A stretch of 64,000 nucleotides of DNA from positions 14,857,125 through 14,921,124 of the forward strand of contig NC_061869.1 of assembly GCF_907164915.1 (NCBI RefSeq), given 5' to 3'. The position numbers and the translations under genes were made by a program. Below are positions 23,201 to 34,199 of this stretch, piece by piece. Source of the stretch: Impatiens glandulifera (Eukaryota > Streptophyta > Magnoliopsida > Ericales > Balsaminaceae). The notes under the pieces are model-generated. The model had not been told where the DNA came from. It saw only the letters and a list, made by a program, of their open reading frames with translations, and did not search any database. How positions within the stretch are numbered: position 1 is the first letter of the stretch; each line of letters starts with the position of its first letter.

Positions 23201-24260
23201 ATTTATAAATATTATTCGGTATATATTGATATACCAAAATTTTAAAAATCTCATACATTTACCGTACAAATAAATAATTGATATTTTGCGGTACAGTATT
23301 TCGATATACTGATAATATCGGTAATTTTCCATCTCAATTGATAAATTTTTTGATTTTTTTTGATTTTTTTTTTTTTTAAATTTGAGTTAAACATTCTTAG
23401 TTGTGTTATGACTGTGCATCTTGTTTTGAATTTTCAATGGGTTTAATTGAAATCTTTGTTAAAAAATATGTAAAATTTTGCCATCTGTTTGGAAATAACA
23501 TTTTTTAAATGAATTAGTATCGCAAATTCAAATTATTTTATAGACTTATTTTGCAAAGCATATTTGTTAGTAATAGATCTTTGTGATGAATTATTAAGAG
23601 AAGTTTTAGACTAAAGTGGAATTTGACTAAAAAAAGTCTAATTATTGTTTTAAAATAGATTACAAGTTAGAAATATTTTAATGTAAGAATATTGATTATA
23701 TAAATTTTATGTGATTTAAGATAAATAAGTAATTTGTTTTTTCACCTTACAAGTAAGACTGTATTTTATTTTGTCTACAATATTTTCTAGTTTAAGACAA
23801 TAAATAGTTTGCTCTTTCTACATTTTGACTCAATTATTTTTATTGTCTTATGATTATGTTTTTCGATATTTTTTTATTTTTCTTAAATCAGGCGTGAACA
23901 TTATTTGTTCTTTGTCATCTTATGATTATGTTCTTTGTTTTGATATTTTTTTCAAGTTGGGTTCATTGTTACAAAAGTTACAATTTGTATCTCTTTTGGC
24001 CATTGTTAAACATGACATAATTTGCATATCTTTTGCTTCTATTTTTGTGTGTTAAATTTGTTATTCCCTCTGTTTTAACTCTACTAAAATAAATAAAAAT
24101 ATATTATTCCCACAATCAATTTATGTATGGGTTGGAGTCCATATATTAGTATTAGATCTTTGTGATGGATTATACAGAAAATATTTTATAATATGTATTT
24201 TTCTTTTGCAAATCTTATTTGGTTTAAGGCAAGAAAAAGTTTGCAAATATCCTGGGTAAG
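22253..24260. repeat. 0.4-kb array, first duplicate, right part
   Basis: Continues the array to about 24260, matching 45935-47690. It includes an AT-rich block (22390-23340) with TTTCGGTACGGTATCAA at one side and CGATATACTGATAATATCGG at the other. This looks like a non-autonomous element with inverted GGTAT...CGGT-type ends and is present in both duplicates, so it predates the duplication. A (TA)20 tract (23157-23198) is also conserved in position. At 24063 a CCCTCTGTTTTAACTCTAC word again resembles a Stowaway end. Confidence 0.65.
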
Positions 24261-24570
24261 CCTAACAAATTTCATGAGTTGTCCTTACCCTTAGATCCGC
24301 CCATTTAATACCATTTAATAAAATAAAGAACATATTATTAGAATTTAAAAGCATAAAATTATTTAGCCTTATAGTTTATGATGAAAATTTTAAATTTTTA
24401 TTTTGTTAGGTTGTAATCTCACCAAAATTCATTGAGCCTAAGGGAAATTTGATCAAATGACCCTCAGGTCATTCCCAAAAATAACCTCAAAAATTTCAAT
24501 TTTTATATTTAACTTTTTTCAAAAAAAATTTAGACACTTTTATTCTTACTAACCTTTTTTTTTCTCTTAT
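24261..24570. other. AT-rich spacer
   Basis: No ORF or repeat signature recognised. The duplication with 47.7 kb ends near its left edge. Confidence 0.35.
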
Positions 24571-25232
24571 TTTTTTTTTACTTTTGTTTCTTCCTCTTCC
24601 TTTTCCTTTTCCCCCATTTCTGCCCGTTTTCTTTCCCCCCTCTCTTCCCCCACGATGGTTGCTCTCCCCCCTACGATCCCATGCCCCAAGCCGACTCCCC
24701 CACGACGATTCCAGCCCCAGCCGACTCCCACACGATTGTCGGATGCCTACCCCTCGAGCCCGACTACCCATTGATCGCCAAACGCTTTCAGGCCGACTCC
24801 CGACGATCGCCAAGCTTTGGAGACGCTGAGCCTGACGTTCGCCCATCATTACTGAGGTTAGTTCGACTACTCCCCAATGATTTTACTATTTTTGCATGTT
24901 GAGTATGAAGGTTTTAGGGTTTTAGTTTAGGGTCTAGGCTTTTGTTAGTTCTATTGTTTTGGTTTGAAATGCTTTGATCGGAGAAATGTATAGTATTTCC
25001 TTAATCTAAATGGTTTGTGAACATTTTCACGTGGGTAATTGGATTGCGTGGGTATGCAATTGCGTGGGTCGTGGGTCGTGGGGTGGGGCGTGGTGCGTGG
25101 GGCGTGGGGCGTGGGGGTTGTGCGTGGATCGTGGGCTTGGGCGTGGGTAGTGCGTGTATTCAATTGCAATTCAATTGCGTACCACTGAAATGTAAATGCA
25201 TTGCGTCTGACATTGTGTATATGATTTTACTG
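24571..25232 (+). other. GC-rich leader-like block before the DUF1985 fragment
   Basis: 24590-24870 is C-rich and CCCCC/CGACTCC-rich, encoding Pro-rich peptides on the plus strand without family resemblance. A possible donor is TGAG/GTTAGT near 24855. It is followed by a telomere-like GGTTTTAGGGTTTTAG word and the G-rich minisatellite. It could be the 5' region of the element or gene that supplied the DUF1985 fragment. Confidence 0.3.
25047..25152 (+). repeat. GCGTGGG minisatellite with G-quadruplex potential
   Basis: Reiterated GCGTGGG/TCGTGGG units, about 12 in 105 bp, strongly G-rich on the plus strand. It contains four closely spaced G-runs of three or more with loops of seven bases or fewer (25066-25087), satisfying the usual G-quadruplex rule. 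The flanks are AATTGC-rich. ORFs across it on both strands are repeat artefacts. Confidence 0.75.
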
Positions 25233-25762
25233 TTTTTGCATATGACACCAACTGAAACCATTATTAATGATTTTAATGGACGTGTTTTATGGAAATCCAC
25301 CGGCCCCAGCTTGACAAAGATAAAAGAGATGTTTACTCTCCATGATCTTTTGGATATGGCTTTGCAGACCCAATTCTAGTATCTATTCAAAGCCCCGACA
25401 TTATTTTTTCAGGAACCATACTCCATCAGATTCTTATTAGAAAAATCAGCTCAAATTCGAAGGAGATAAGGTTTTTGGTCAATGGTGAGGAGGTCTGTTG
25501 GGGCATGAAGGATTATGCCTTGGTGACATGCCTCAACTTTGGCAGATTTCCTTTGGTAGAAAACAAGGAGGTTGAAGGATATCCACCCCTTGTCCTCAAA
25601 TATTTTAAGTGTAACAAGGATGTTAGAGGGATCAAGGCTTCTTTCCTTTACAGAATTAGGAATAACCTACTCCGGGCCATTGAGGCTTTTCCCAGCTCAA
25701 AGGCGGTGACTAATAGATTCAGGGGTACAACGAAAGCGAACAAGGTCATGATTGTTGACTAA
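25233..25762 (+). pseudogene. DUF1985-domain fragment, one frameshift
   Basis: Two open pieces meet at a single +1 shift near 25376. The first ends KIKEMFTLHDLLDMALQTQF. The second begins VSIQSPDIIFSGTILHQILI and continues through FLVNGEEVCWGMKDYALVT, LNFGRFPLVENKEVEGYP to KANKVMIVD and a stop. This is the hallmark region of plant DUF1985 proteins, usually encoded with Ulp1-like protease domains inside Mutator-like (Kaonashi-type) or CACTA elements. Neither the Ulp1 protease nor a transposase is visible downstream, where the sequence drops into (TA)n. The splice-like TTTTTTCAG just before GGAACC could alternatively be an acceptor hiding the shift. A truncated element-borne gene is most likely. 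Confidence 0.7.
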
Positions 25763-25924
25763 ATTGCCCTTTCTCTAATTCCCCTTACCGAGAATAACGA
25801 TCCTTTAATGTTAATCTAAAACGAAAACGGATCTAGCATTGCAACTAAAAGAGAAATTTATCATAATAATAATTTCGTATATACATTTAAAAACATAATA
25901 TAATTTCATATTTTATGTAATAAA

Positions 25925-25961
<37 letters not shown>

Positions 25962-27150
25962 TTTGAAATATTTATATTTATTTAATAAAATATACATATA
26001 AAATATTTAAAATTTAAAATTTTTATATAAATTAATTTGATTTGTTATTTAATAGAGTAAATATATATAATATTACCATTTTAAAAATAGTTGATATTAA
26101 ATATTTTTTTAATATTTTGAATTTAATAATTTATATTTATATATAATAGTTAATAGTTAATATATATATATAAATATAATATTTAATATTTAATATATAT
26201 ATATATATATATAAATATAATATTTAAGTAATTAAATTGGTTAAATATAATATATATATAATTAAAATAAATAAATAAAATGGGTTGTTATACAAAATAA
26301 CTAATTAATTAATTAATTATCCATTATCTGATAACTTCTCCTTAACCTCGATAACTTCTCTTCTCCTCAATCACCTCTATTCCCACAACCTTTATTTTTA
26401 TGACCTCGATTACTTATTCTCTCCTCAATCTCTCTCTCATCCCTCAACCCTCAATCCTATACTCTTAAATCCCACTAATAACTATCCTCCTTTAAATCAA
26501 TGCTCTTAATTCCTTTCTCATTTGCCTTATAGATAAAATTATGATTGTATAATCAAGTTTTTGAGATACACTAAGAACTTGTTAAATAGATTAAACAGAT
26601 TTCTCCAAAAATGTTTATATTATTAACTTTAATTTAAATTATTTATGTTGTAAATGTCTTTATATGTAGGTATACTAAATTTGGACGGAATTAATTATAA
26701 AAAAAGGAGGTAGTTAATTATGAAGAAAATGAGGTTTATGCTGAAAAAAGAAGAAATAGATGATAGAAGATGAAGATCAAGGAAGAAGAGATAGATGATA
26801 GAAGATGAAGATCAAGGAAGAAGAGATAGAAGATGAAGATCAAGGAAGAAGAAATAGATGATAGAAGATGAATATCGAATTATTATTTTTTATTTTTTGT
26901 ATTATGATTTTTTTTTATTTAAATGTAGTATTTGTATGTAATGGAATTAAATTATTTTAATGTTAATTTTGGAATTATATTTAAAAATTATCTTGTCATT
27001 TGAAATTTTGTATAAAATAATTAAATTTATTTTAAAGTGATTTTTAATTAAATAATTGAAATATTTTTTTTATAAATTCGGAATAAAAAATGTCAACAAC
27101 CATTATAATTTAGAAATTACAACTACTTTTATAGTTCTTAATAACAACCG
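25763..27150. other. AT-rich tract with (TA)n and a 36-bp minisatellite
   Basis: 25900-26290 is almost pure A+T, with (TA) runs at about 25928, 26161 and 26196. 26749-26876 is a tandem repeat (3.5 copies, 36-bp unit GATGATAGAAGATGAAGATC + purine remainder; the third unit is 7 bp short). Otherwise nothing recognisable. Confidence 0.6.
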
Positions 27151-27338
27151 CCTACAAAATGGTTAATATTGAATAATGACAACATTTTTTAAAACGGTAT
27201 TGCATGTAAAACGGTTGATATTTCTTAATAACAACCGCGCTCACAAATGGTTGATATTTCTTAATAACAACCGCTCACAAACGCTTGTTAATAACAACAG
27301 CCCCAAAATGGTTGATATTGACCTTTTTTTTACTAGTG
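27100..27338. mobile_element. Right terminus of a CACTA element
   Basis: Ends in TTTTTTTTACTAGTG, the inverse of CACTAGTAAAAAAAA, a CACTA (En/Spm) terminus. Just inside are at least four subterminal repeats of the type AAATGGTTGATATTTCTTAA and AATAACAACCGC, expected transposase-binding repeats. No matching left CACTAG terminus was found upstream in the window, so the element is truncated or its other end has decayed. It may once have included the DUF1985 fragment. Confidence 0.5.
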
Positions 27339-27596
27339 ATATTATAGATAAATTAGTAATTATGGAAATATAATTATGATAGGAGAGAGAAACTAATAAT
27401 TATATTAAGAAAGAGAAATATATATATATATATATATATATATTTTGAAATAAATATATATATATATATTAAGAGAGAGAAAATAATTAATATAATTAAA
27501 TTAGGAAAAAGAAATGACTTGATTTGTGGATGATTGTTGAGTGAGCGTGCTTTTCACCTCCAATATTTTAAATTAAGCGTCATTAGTTATATATAG

Positions 27597-28440
27597 ATTA
27601 TTAATTTATTTTTACTAATTCATTTTTATTTTATTTTACTAATTTCTCTTTCCTAATTATTATTTTTATTATTTATCTTAATATAAAAAATCGTTTAATT
27701 TAATAAATGAAAGATTAGAAATAAATAAAAGAAAACGTTAAATTTAATAAATGATAAATTAATGAGAATTAAACATAAATAAGAAAAAAATAATATAAAT
27801 ATTTGTGAAACGAAGATATGGTAATTAGTAATTACCGTAACTAGTCCTTTTCTAGGTCGCTTCTTCAATTTCAACACAATTTTCTTTCCTCGATTATCTC
27901 TTAGCGATTGCTGAAAGGGAAGAAAGAATAGCGTTGTTTTCCAGAGCTGATTGAGTAAATTCGTCTTCAGAAGAAGAGTTCGCAGCAAGCTTTGTGATTC
28001 AAACAACCGATTGAACATCTCTAAGGTGACTTGAGTAATTTATTGTTTTAGCAAATACGTTTTCAGCTATTTGATTTCGATAATGATTCCAATAGATTGC
28101 GGTATTTGGAGTTCTCTGCACTGATTTTAGGCGTTTCTGTCTAGACCGGGATTCGGCATAACTAAGCAGGCCTGTCCAAGGGACTATTGAAGATTCTTTA
28201 TATGCATTGATCTAAGAACAAATGGACTCAGACTTAGTATGTTAACATTTATTTTTCTCTTATTTATGTTTAATTGTCTTAATTTATTATTTATTAAATT
28301 TAACCGTTCTTTTCTTATTTATGTCTAATTTTAATTTATTAAATTGAACGTTTTTTATATTAAAATAAAATAATAAAAATAATAATTAGGAAAGAGAAAT
28401 TAGTAAAATAAAATAAAATAAAAATGAATTAATAAAGATA
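27597..28440. mobile_element. Foldback / long-TIR element with captured non-AT core
   Basis: The arms at 27600-27800 and 28240-28440 are inverted complements over ~190 bp (for example GGAAAGAGAAATTAGTAAAA on the right matches CTAATTTCTCTTTCC on the left). The ~420-bp core (27820-28235) has markedly higher GC. It contains a leader/exon-like stretch ending AACATCTCTAAG/GTGACTTG, resembling a donor, so it may be captured host DNA as in Pack-MULEs. A third copy of the left arm lies at 28560-28745. Target-site duplications were not resolvable in the AT-rich flanks. Confidence 0.5.
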
Positions 28441-28555
28441 AATTAATAATTATGGTAATTATGATAAAAGAGCACAGTTATAAAATATTAAAAACATATA
28501 TAATAAGCCTAGGTGAGCTATGTGAGAGCGTGAATGTCACCCTACATTTATTTTA

Positions 28556-29160
28556 TTAAGCTACTAATTCATTTTTATTTTACTAATTTCTCTTTCCTAA
28601 TTATTATTTTTATTATTTATCTTAATATAAAAAACGTTCAATTTAATAAATGGAAGATTAGAAATAAATAAGAGAAAACGTTAAATTTAATAAATGATAA
28701 ATTAATAAGAATTAAACATAAATAAGAAAAAAACAATATAAATATTTGTGAACTTTTCTTTCTTTCACATGTTCCTTTTTTACTTTTTTGTTTCTCATTT
28801 ATTCATTTTTTCACTTAGGATTTTGGACGTGCGAAACACTATCATGCACTAGATGAGCGATCTTCGACGCTGAATGACAGCTTCAACGTTGAGGATTTCG
28901 AACTGGATCGGATGATTTTTAAAGACAATTTCACTCTCTCCTCGACCTGTGGTAAGCTTTCTATTCTTTTTTTTTCAAAAAAATAAACAACATATATCTT
29001 ACGAACCCTAGACTATTTATCTTTTACGGTTAAAGGGATGCAATGCTAACTGGATGATGGTCTCATTGGCCTTTTGTGTTAAATCTAACCTATGACTGTT
29101 GCCAATTTCGAACGATGGATTTCGAAAGCGATTTCACTCCCTCTTTAGACCACGTTATAT
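28556..29160 (+). other. Extra arm copy followed by exon-like segment
   Basis: 28560-28745 repeats the left arm of the adjacent foldback element. 28819-28951 is open (44 codons, including FGRAKHYHALDERSS and NVEDFELDRMIFKDNF) and is bounded by TTTCACTTAG and GTAAGC, so it looks like an internal exon. A related phrase (TTTCGAA...GATTTCACTC) recurs at 29106-29150. The protein family is not recognised. Confidence 0.35.
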
Positions 29161-29311
29161 ATAAATTTTAAGAGAACATTTTAAGAGATAACAGTTTAAT
29201 ATTAATTTTTTAAATAAATTAAAATATTTATAATTTTTAATTTTATTAAAAAATATAAAAATTATGTGTAAAACTATATGAAATATATATAGAAAATGAG
29301 AAAGATAATAA

Positions 29312-29351
<40 letters not shown>

Positions 29352-29809
29352 ATATATAAATGAGGGAAAAGAAAATAAAAAATTAATTAATTATTAGAGT
29401 TATAATATATATATATATATATATATATAGGATGAGAAAGAAAATAAAAAAGAAAATTAATTAGGAAATATATATTATTAATATGAAAGAGGAATGAATA
29501 TTTAATATTTAAGACGGAGAAATTTATAATTTTAGTATAAGTTTAATCAATACTATTAAACGTCATTATATATATTATTATTATTATTATATCATAAATA
29601 TTTATATAAAAAAAAATATAAAATAATAAAAAATATAATTAAGAAAGAAAAATTAATAAAATAAAATAAAATTTAATTAGGAAAGTTAAATTAATAATTA
29701 TAGTAAGAGGAATAAATTAGTAATTATGTATAAGTAATTAGGATAGATGAGATAAATTTTTATAAACTGCGGTAATGTTTAATATTGGTTTTTAAAATTT
29801 TATTTATAA

Positions 29810-29855
<46 letters not shown>

Positions 29856-29901
29856 AAATAGAAAATAAAATATAAATTAATTATTAGGGTTATCAAATTT
29901 A

Positions 29902-29991
<90 letters not shown>

Positions 29992-31480
29992 TTAGTTATA
30001 AAGAAAAAAATAATATATGTAAATTTAGGAGAGACACACTTAATATTAAGTTTCTATCTCTAATAATTAATTTTTTTTTTACTTTTTCTCTTCTCATTTA
30101 TATATATATTTTTCATATTGTCTTATGAAAAAAAAATTTGATAAAAAAAGAAATTAGTAATTACAAAATTAGAAATAAATTAATAATTATTATATTTTTT
30201 TTAGAAATTTGTTTCGTTTACCTGTTTATTTATTTTCATAAAATTTACTTATATTATCAAACAATTATTAATAATTAATTATATATTTATATTATATATT
30301 TTATCTTCATATAAATATATTCTCTTTTATTAAATTAAATATTTTATAAAAAAATTATTTATATTTTTCCTATATTATTCTGCAAGTATATACCTATTAA
30401 TAATAATTTTCAAATTCTCTTATAATAATTACTAATTTAACTCTTATTTCATAATTACTAATTTATCTTTTTTCCGTTAATATATATACTAATTTATTTC
30501 TCTTACCATAATTATTAATTTTTCTTTCTTATTTTATTTTTATTTTATTTTCTCTCTTATATAAAATATATTATTTTTCACACAAATTACATAAAATATA
30601 TATTACCTTATTAATAATTTTATATTTAATATTAAATATCTATTTATTTTTATTTTGTATAGCTAATAATTAATTTGTTTTTTATTTTATCACTTTTTCA
30701 TTTATATATTAATGAAAAGTCTTTTTTTTAATTATTAATCTCCATATTTATTAAATTAATTTTAAAAAAATAGTTAAAATATATATATTTATTTTCTCAT
30801 CATATTTATTATGTATATATATAATTTATCTCTCATAATTAATTTGTGTATTTTATCTATTTTTTGTATATATATATTTATTATTTTCTCTCTCATCATA
30901 TATATATATATACTAATTTATTTCTCTTACCATAATTATTAATTTCTCTTTGTTATTTTATTTTTATTTTATTTTCTCTCTCATATAAATATATTATTTT
31001 TCACACAAATTACATAAAATATATATTACCTTATTAATAATTTTAAATTTAATAATTTTTATATAAATATAATTTTTTTTTATATTTTCACAAAATTAAA
31101 TTTTATAATTTTTTAATAAAAGAAAAAAATTATATATATTTTAATTTATCTAAAAATTAAATATTTTAAAAACAAATAACATTTCTCTCACCTAAAATTT
31201 ATATATATTAATTTTTTTCCTAATTTTTTTTCTCTCTTATCTTTTTTTTATATATATATATACCTAATAATAATAATAATTCTCAAATTTTCTCTTACAA
31301 TAATTACTAATTTAACTCTTATTTCATAATTACTAATTTCTCTTTCTTTCCGTTTTTATATATATTAATTTTTTCTTCCTAATTAATATTTTTTTATTTT
31401 CTTTTATAACTTTAATATGTAACTTATATTTTATTTTCTCTTTGATAGATTTTGTGGGGCTCCAATTATTTTTAATGTTT
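29161..31480. other. Extreme AT-rich region with (TA)n tracts
   Basis: Essentially no GC-bearing words for 2.3 kb. (TA) runs lie at about 29306, 29407, 29818-29851 and 29905-29987 (the longest, ~80 bp). Two related ~140-bp stretches (30510-30610 and 30930-31030) share TTACCATAATTATTAATTTC and CACACAAATTACATAAAATA, a local duplication. No gene or element recognised. Confidence 0.6.
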
Positions 31481-31499
31481 AATTCAATTCAGAATTTTT

Positions 31500-31940
31500 T
31501 AGATAAAGAAGTAATGCAGGTTGTGCGAGAAGATGAGATTGATGCGCAGGAGGATGTGGCGTTCATCGCGTCGTCTTCTACTAACATTCCACGCTGTAAC
31601 TACAGGTATCCTTAAGGTACACATTATTTTTTTGAGTTTCGATTGATCTTATATTCTGTTACACTTTTTGGTAGACGACCTACTAGAAAATTGTTCTGTT
31701 GCAGGACATAGTATATGGTGAGTGCATCGTCTTCTTCCCCCGATGAGACGACGGTGGCGATGAAGACGACGAGGAAGAGGAGAGATGAGAAGAATTGGAG
31801 GAGTGATGTGATAGTTGTAGGATACCAAGTGTTCGACGAAATGACAAAGAGAGGTTCTTACTTTCTCATCTCTTTTAATAAATAAAACTTTCATATAATT
31901 TTCAGATGAGAGTGCACCTTCCACCATTTTCTCAACTTTT
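31500..31940 (+). other. Exon-like fragments of an unrecognised gene
   Basis: Three higher-GC pieces. 31505-31601 is open on the plus strand (KEVMQVVREDEIDAQEDVAF...). 31711-31860 starts with ATG (MVSASSSSPDETTVAMKTTR, then WRSDVIVVGYQVFDEMTKRG). A short piece follows TTTTCAG at 31904. Splice-like CAG/GT signals lie between them. No family is recognised. It sits directly upstream of the OBGC relic but does not match the OBGC N-terminus as I know it, so it is probably a separate fragment. Confidence 0.35.
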
Positions 31941-32399
31941 GATTCTAAAAGCTGTCTAAATAAATTTTATTCTTTCTAATTGCTTAAAGTTTGAGCCAAT
32001 TTTAAACTTTTTTTATAATTGAATATAGGGTTAATTATGAGATTATATAAAAATTCACCACTTTACTTCCAACTCTAGGCATTGTTGTTATATAATAAAT
32101 TCGATTATGACATAACACTGGTTGTCACAGATTTGTCTGGTTTACTCGAGGGTGCTCACCAAGGTTTTGGTTTAATCCATGAATTTCTTAGTCACACAGA
32201 AAGATGTTTTGTTTTGGTAAAATAAAACTATATATTCATTGATGTCATCATACTGTGCTACTGCTTATTTATAACCATTATGAAAATCAGGTACAAGTTA
32301 TTGATGGTTCATTTGAACAACCAGAATACGAATATGATTCAGTTCGGCTTGAAATATAATTGTTTATTCCATAGCTTTCTGAAAAACCATGATTATAAA

Positions 32400-33690
32400 T
32401 AAATTAATCTTCCAGAAGCATATGAGAAATGGGCATCATTCAAGGAAAATATTAAAGGACGTGACATTATATGTTTTTTGTATTAGTGCTGCCACTGGAA
32501 AGGGTACCCACAATACCTGCAGCTTATGAACTCATACTGGCTCAAAGAGAAGACAATATAAATAAAGTTCTTACCCTTTATTTAAAAGAAATCTTAATAT
32601 CTCTAGAATATTTAAAATCTTATATTGATGTTTATATACAAAATTGTTTCCAAATATTGCTCTCTTTTAGAGTGGGATGTCTCAATTTTCATTGTATCTC
32701 AACTAGGGACATCTTTCTGTATCTATAAATTTATTAGCAGTTTTTCAGAAATATATTACACACGTGTTTATGAATGAACCTATAAACATGTTTTTGTTTG
32801 TGATGATGATACAAAGCATAAACTCTTTATTTTTTATGTTAGATTCTCTTTTCATTACTAAACATGAATTGATAATTATATAACTGATAACTTTTCATTT
32901 CAGTTACATAGATTCAGAAACATGTTTGGTAGTTTATAACAAAATGGATCATCCAGAAGCACATGAAAAATGGGTATCATTCAAGGAAAATTTGAAGGAT
33001 GTGGTATTAAATGTTTTTTTTTTTTTTTTTTTTTTTGAGAACGCTGGGTTCCGCTACTCCTATGGAGTGCGACTAATCCCCGCGGGTTAAGTACATAGCC
33101 CGCAAACATACTTAACCAATTAACCAGGCGCAGAACTTGCCGCCTGACGGGCTCGAACCCAGGACCTCATGGAGGCCTGGGGGATATCCACCTCTTGTTG
33201 CCACTAGGCTAGAAGAGAGTATTAAATGTTTTTGTATGAGTGTTGTCACGGAAAATGGTACCTTAGAAGTGATATATGCAGCTTATAAACTCATATTGGC
33301 TCAAAGAGAAACAATTTAAGTCAAGGTCTTACCTTTTTTTTAAAAGAAATCTTAATGTCTCTAGAATATTTGAAGTATCATATTAATGTTTAGATACAAA
33401 TTTGTTTTCAAATATTACTCTCTTTTAGAGTGGGAGGTTTCTATTTTCATTGTATCTCAGCCAAATACATATTTTTGTATCCATAAATTTATTAACGTTT
33501 TTTTCAGAATTATAATACAAAAGTGTTTATGAATGAACCTATAAACATATTTTTGGTTGTGATGATGATACAAAACATAAACCCTTTATTTTTTTTATGT
33601 CGGATTCTCTTTTCATTACTAAACTTGAATTGATAATTGTATAACTGACCACTTTTCATTACAGTTGCATAGATTCAGAAAGAAGATTTT
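32400..33690. repeat. Tandem duplication inside the OBGC relic
   Basis: The segment from the EAYEKW piece through AGAAATCTTAATATCTCTAG, TCAGAAATATATTACACACG and CAGTTACATAGATTCAGAAA (about 32400-32940) is repeated at about 32941-33690. The spacing is ~535 bp once the inserted SINE is subtracted. A third partial copy of CACTTTTCATTACA...TTACATAGATT occurs at about 34057. Confidence 0.75.
33014..33218 (-). mobile_element. tRNA-derived SINE
   Basis: A 205-bp insertion flanked by perfect duplications GTATTAAATG (33004-33013 and 33219-33228). On the minus strand it runs from an A-box (TAGCCTAGTGGCAACAAGAGG region, near 33210) and B-box (GGTTCGAGCCC, near 33150) through a tRNA-unrelated body (TTAACCCGCGGGGATTAGTC) to a ~22-base A tail, seen as T on the plus strand. 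The short tail and intact duplications indicate a fairly recent insertion. Related to the older element at 2569-2731. Confidence 0.9.
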
Positions 33691-34199
33691 GATACAAGAG
33701 AGAAAGGTATTAGGGTTAAATATAGTGACGAGAATAAAGTGACAGTTATAATGTAGTTAACTGTGAAGAGTGTGTAATGAAATGATTTTAGTTTTATCAA
33801 ATTTCAGCACGTATTGGAAGTATGTGGAGTATATAAGTCTCTGTCTAAATTTTGGTGTAAAGGAGGTGACACCGTTTTTGTTGGAGAGGTTAAATTTAGG
33901 TTTTTCTTCTTCCAACGATTTTGTATCTTCTTAATGATTGAGTTATGAAAACACATTTTACAGATGGAGATGACATGGAATGACTCTAATGGACCAGATG
34001 GCCTAAATGGAATTAAAATCTTAACTTTCATCTACACAACATGTAAACATAACTGATCACTTTTCATTACAATTACATAGATTTAAAAAGAAGATTTCAG
34101 CACATCTTAGAAGCAGGTGGGTATAGAAGTCTTTGTCTAAACTTGGTGTAAAGGAGGGTGACACCGTTTTTGTTGAAGAGGTTAAATTTAGCTTATTCC

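Larger units (their letters stand above)
32030..34050 (+). pseudogene. OBGC-like: OBGC-type chloroplast GTPase pseudogene, internally duplicated
   Basis: Pieces in family order: [11 protein letters not shown] (32057), then [20 protein letters not shown]...[10 protein letters not shown] (32103-32216, G3 region with a GT donor), then VQVIDGSFEQPEYEYDSVRL (from 32291 after CAG), then AYEKWASFKENIKGRD and AAYELILAQRE (about 32416-32550). A second copy gives LVVYNKMDHPEAHEKWVSF (G4 motif NKMD, from 32932) and EVIYAAYKLILAQRE (33270-33315). The C-terminus is FQHVLEVCGVYKSL...GDTVFVGE (33805-33885) plus MEMTWNDSNGPDG (33961), with its own repeat at 34087-34180. Obg GTPases act in ribosome maturation and chloroplast development. 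Here the Obg fold, P-loop and switch I are missing, several stops and shifts occur, and splice sites persist, so this is a decayed genomic copy, not a retrocopy. Confidence 0.85.

Noticed and set aside
24496..24902. Pro-rich and Arg/Gly-rich ORFs on both strands near 24.6 kb
   Set aside because: Mirror-image products of a C-rich, repeat-like block; no domain and no codon preference. Kept only as a GC-rich leader-like block.
24951..25379. His/Thr/Pro-rich minus-strand ORF and Gly/Val/Trp-rich plus-strand ORF
   Set aside because: Both are read from the GCGTGGG minisatellite. Only the plus-strand tail after 25233 (DUF1985) is credible.
25900..31400. Possible CRISPR-like or origin-like arrays in the AT-rich region
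   Set aside because: Repeats are simple (TA)n and plant MITE arms with no spacer structure; the window is eukaryotic.
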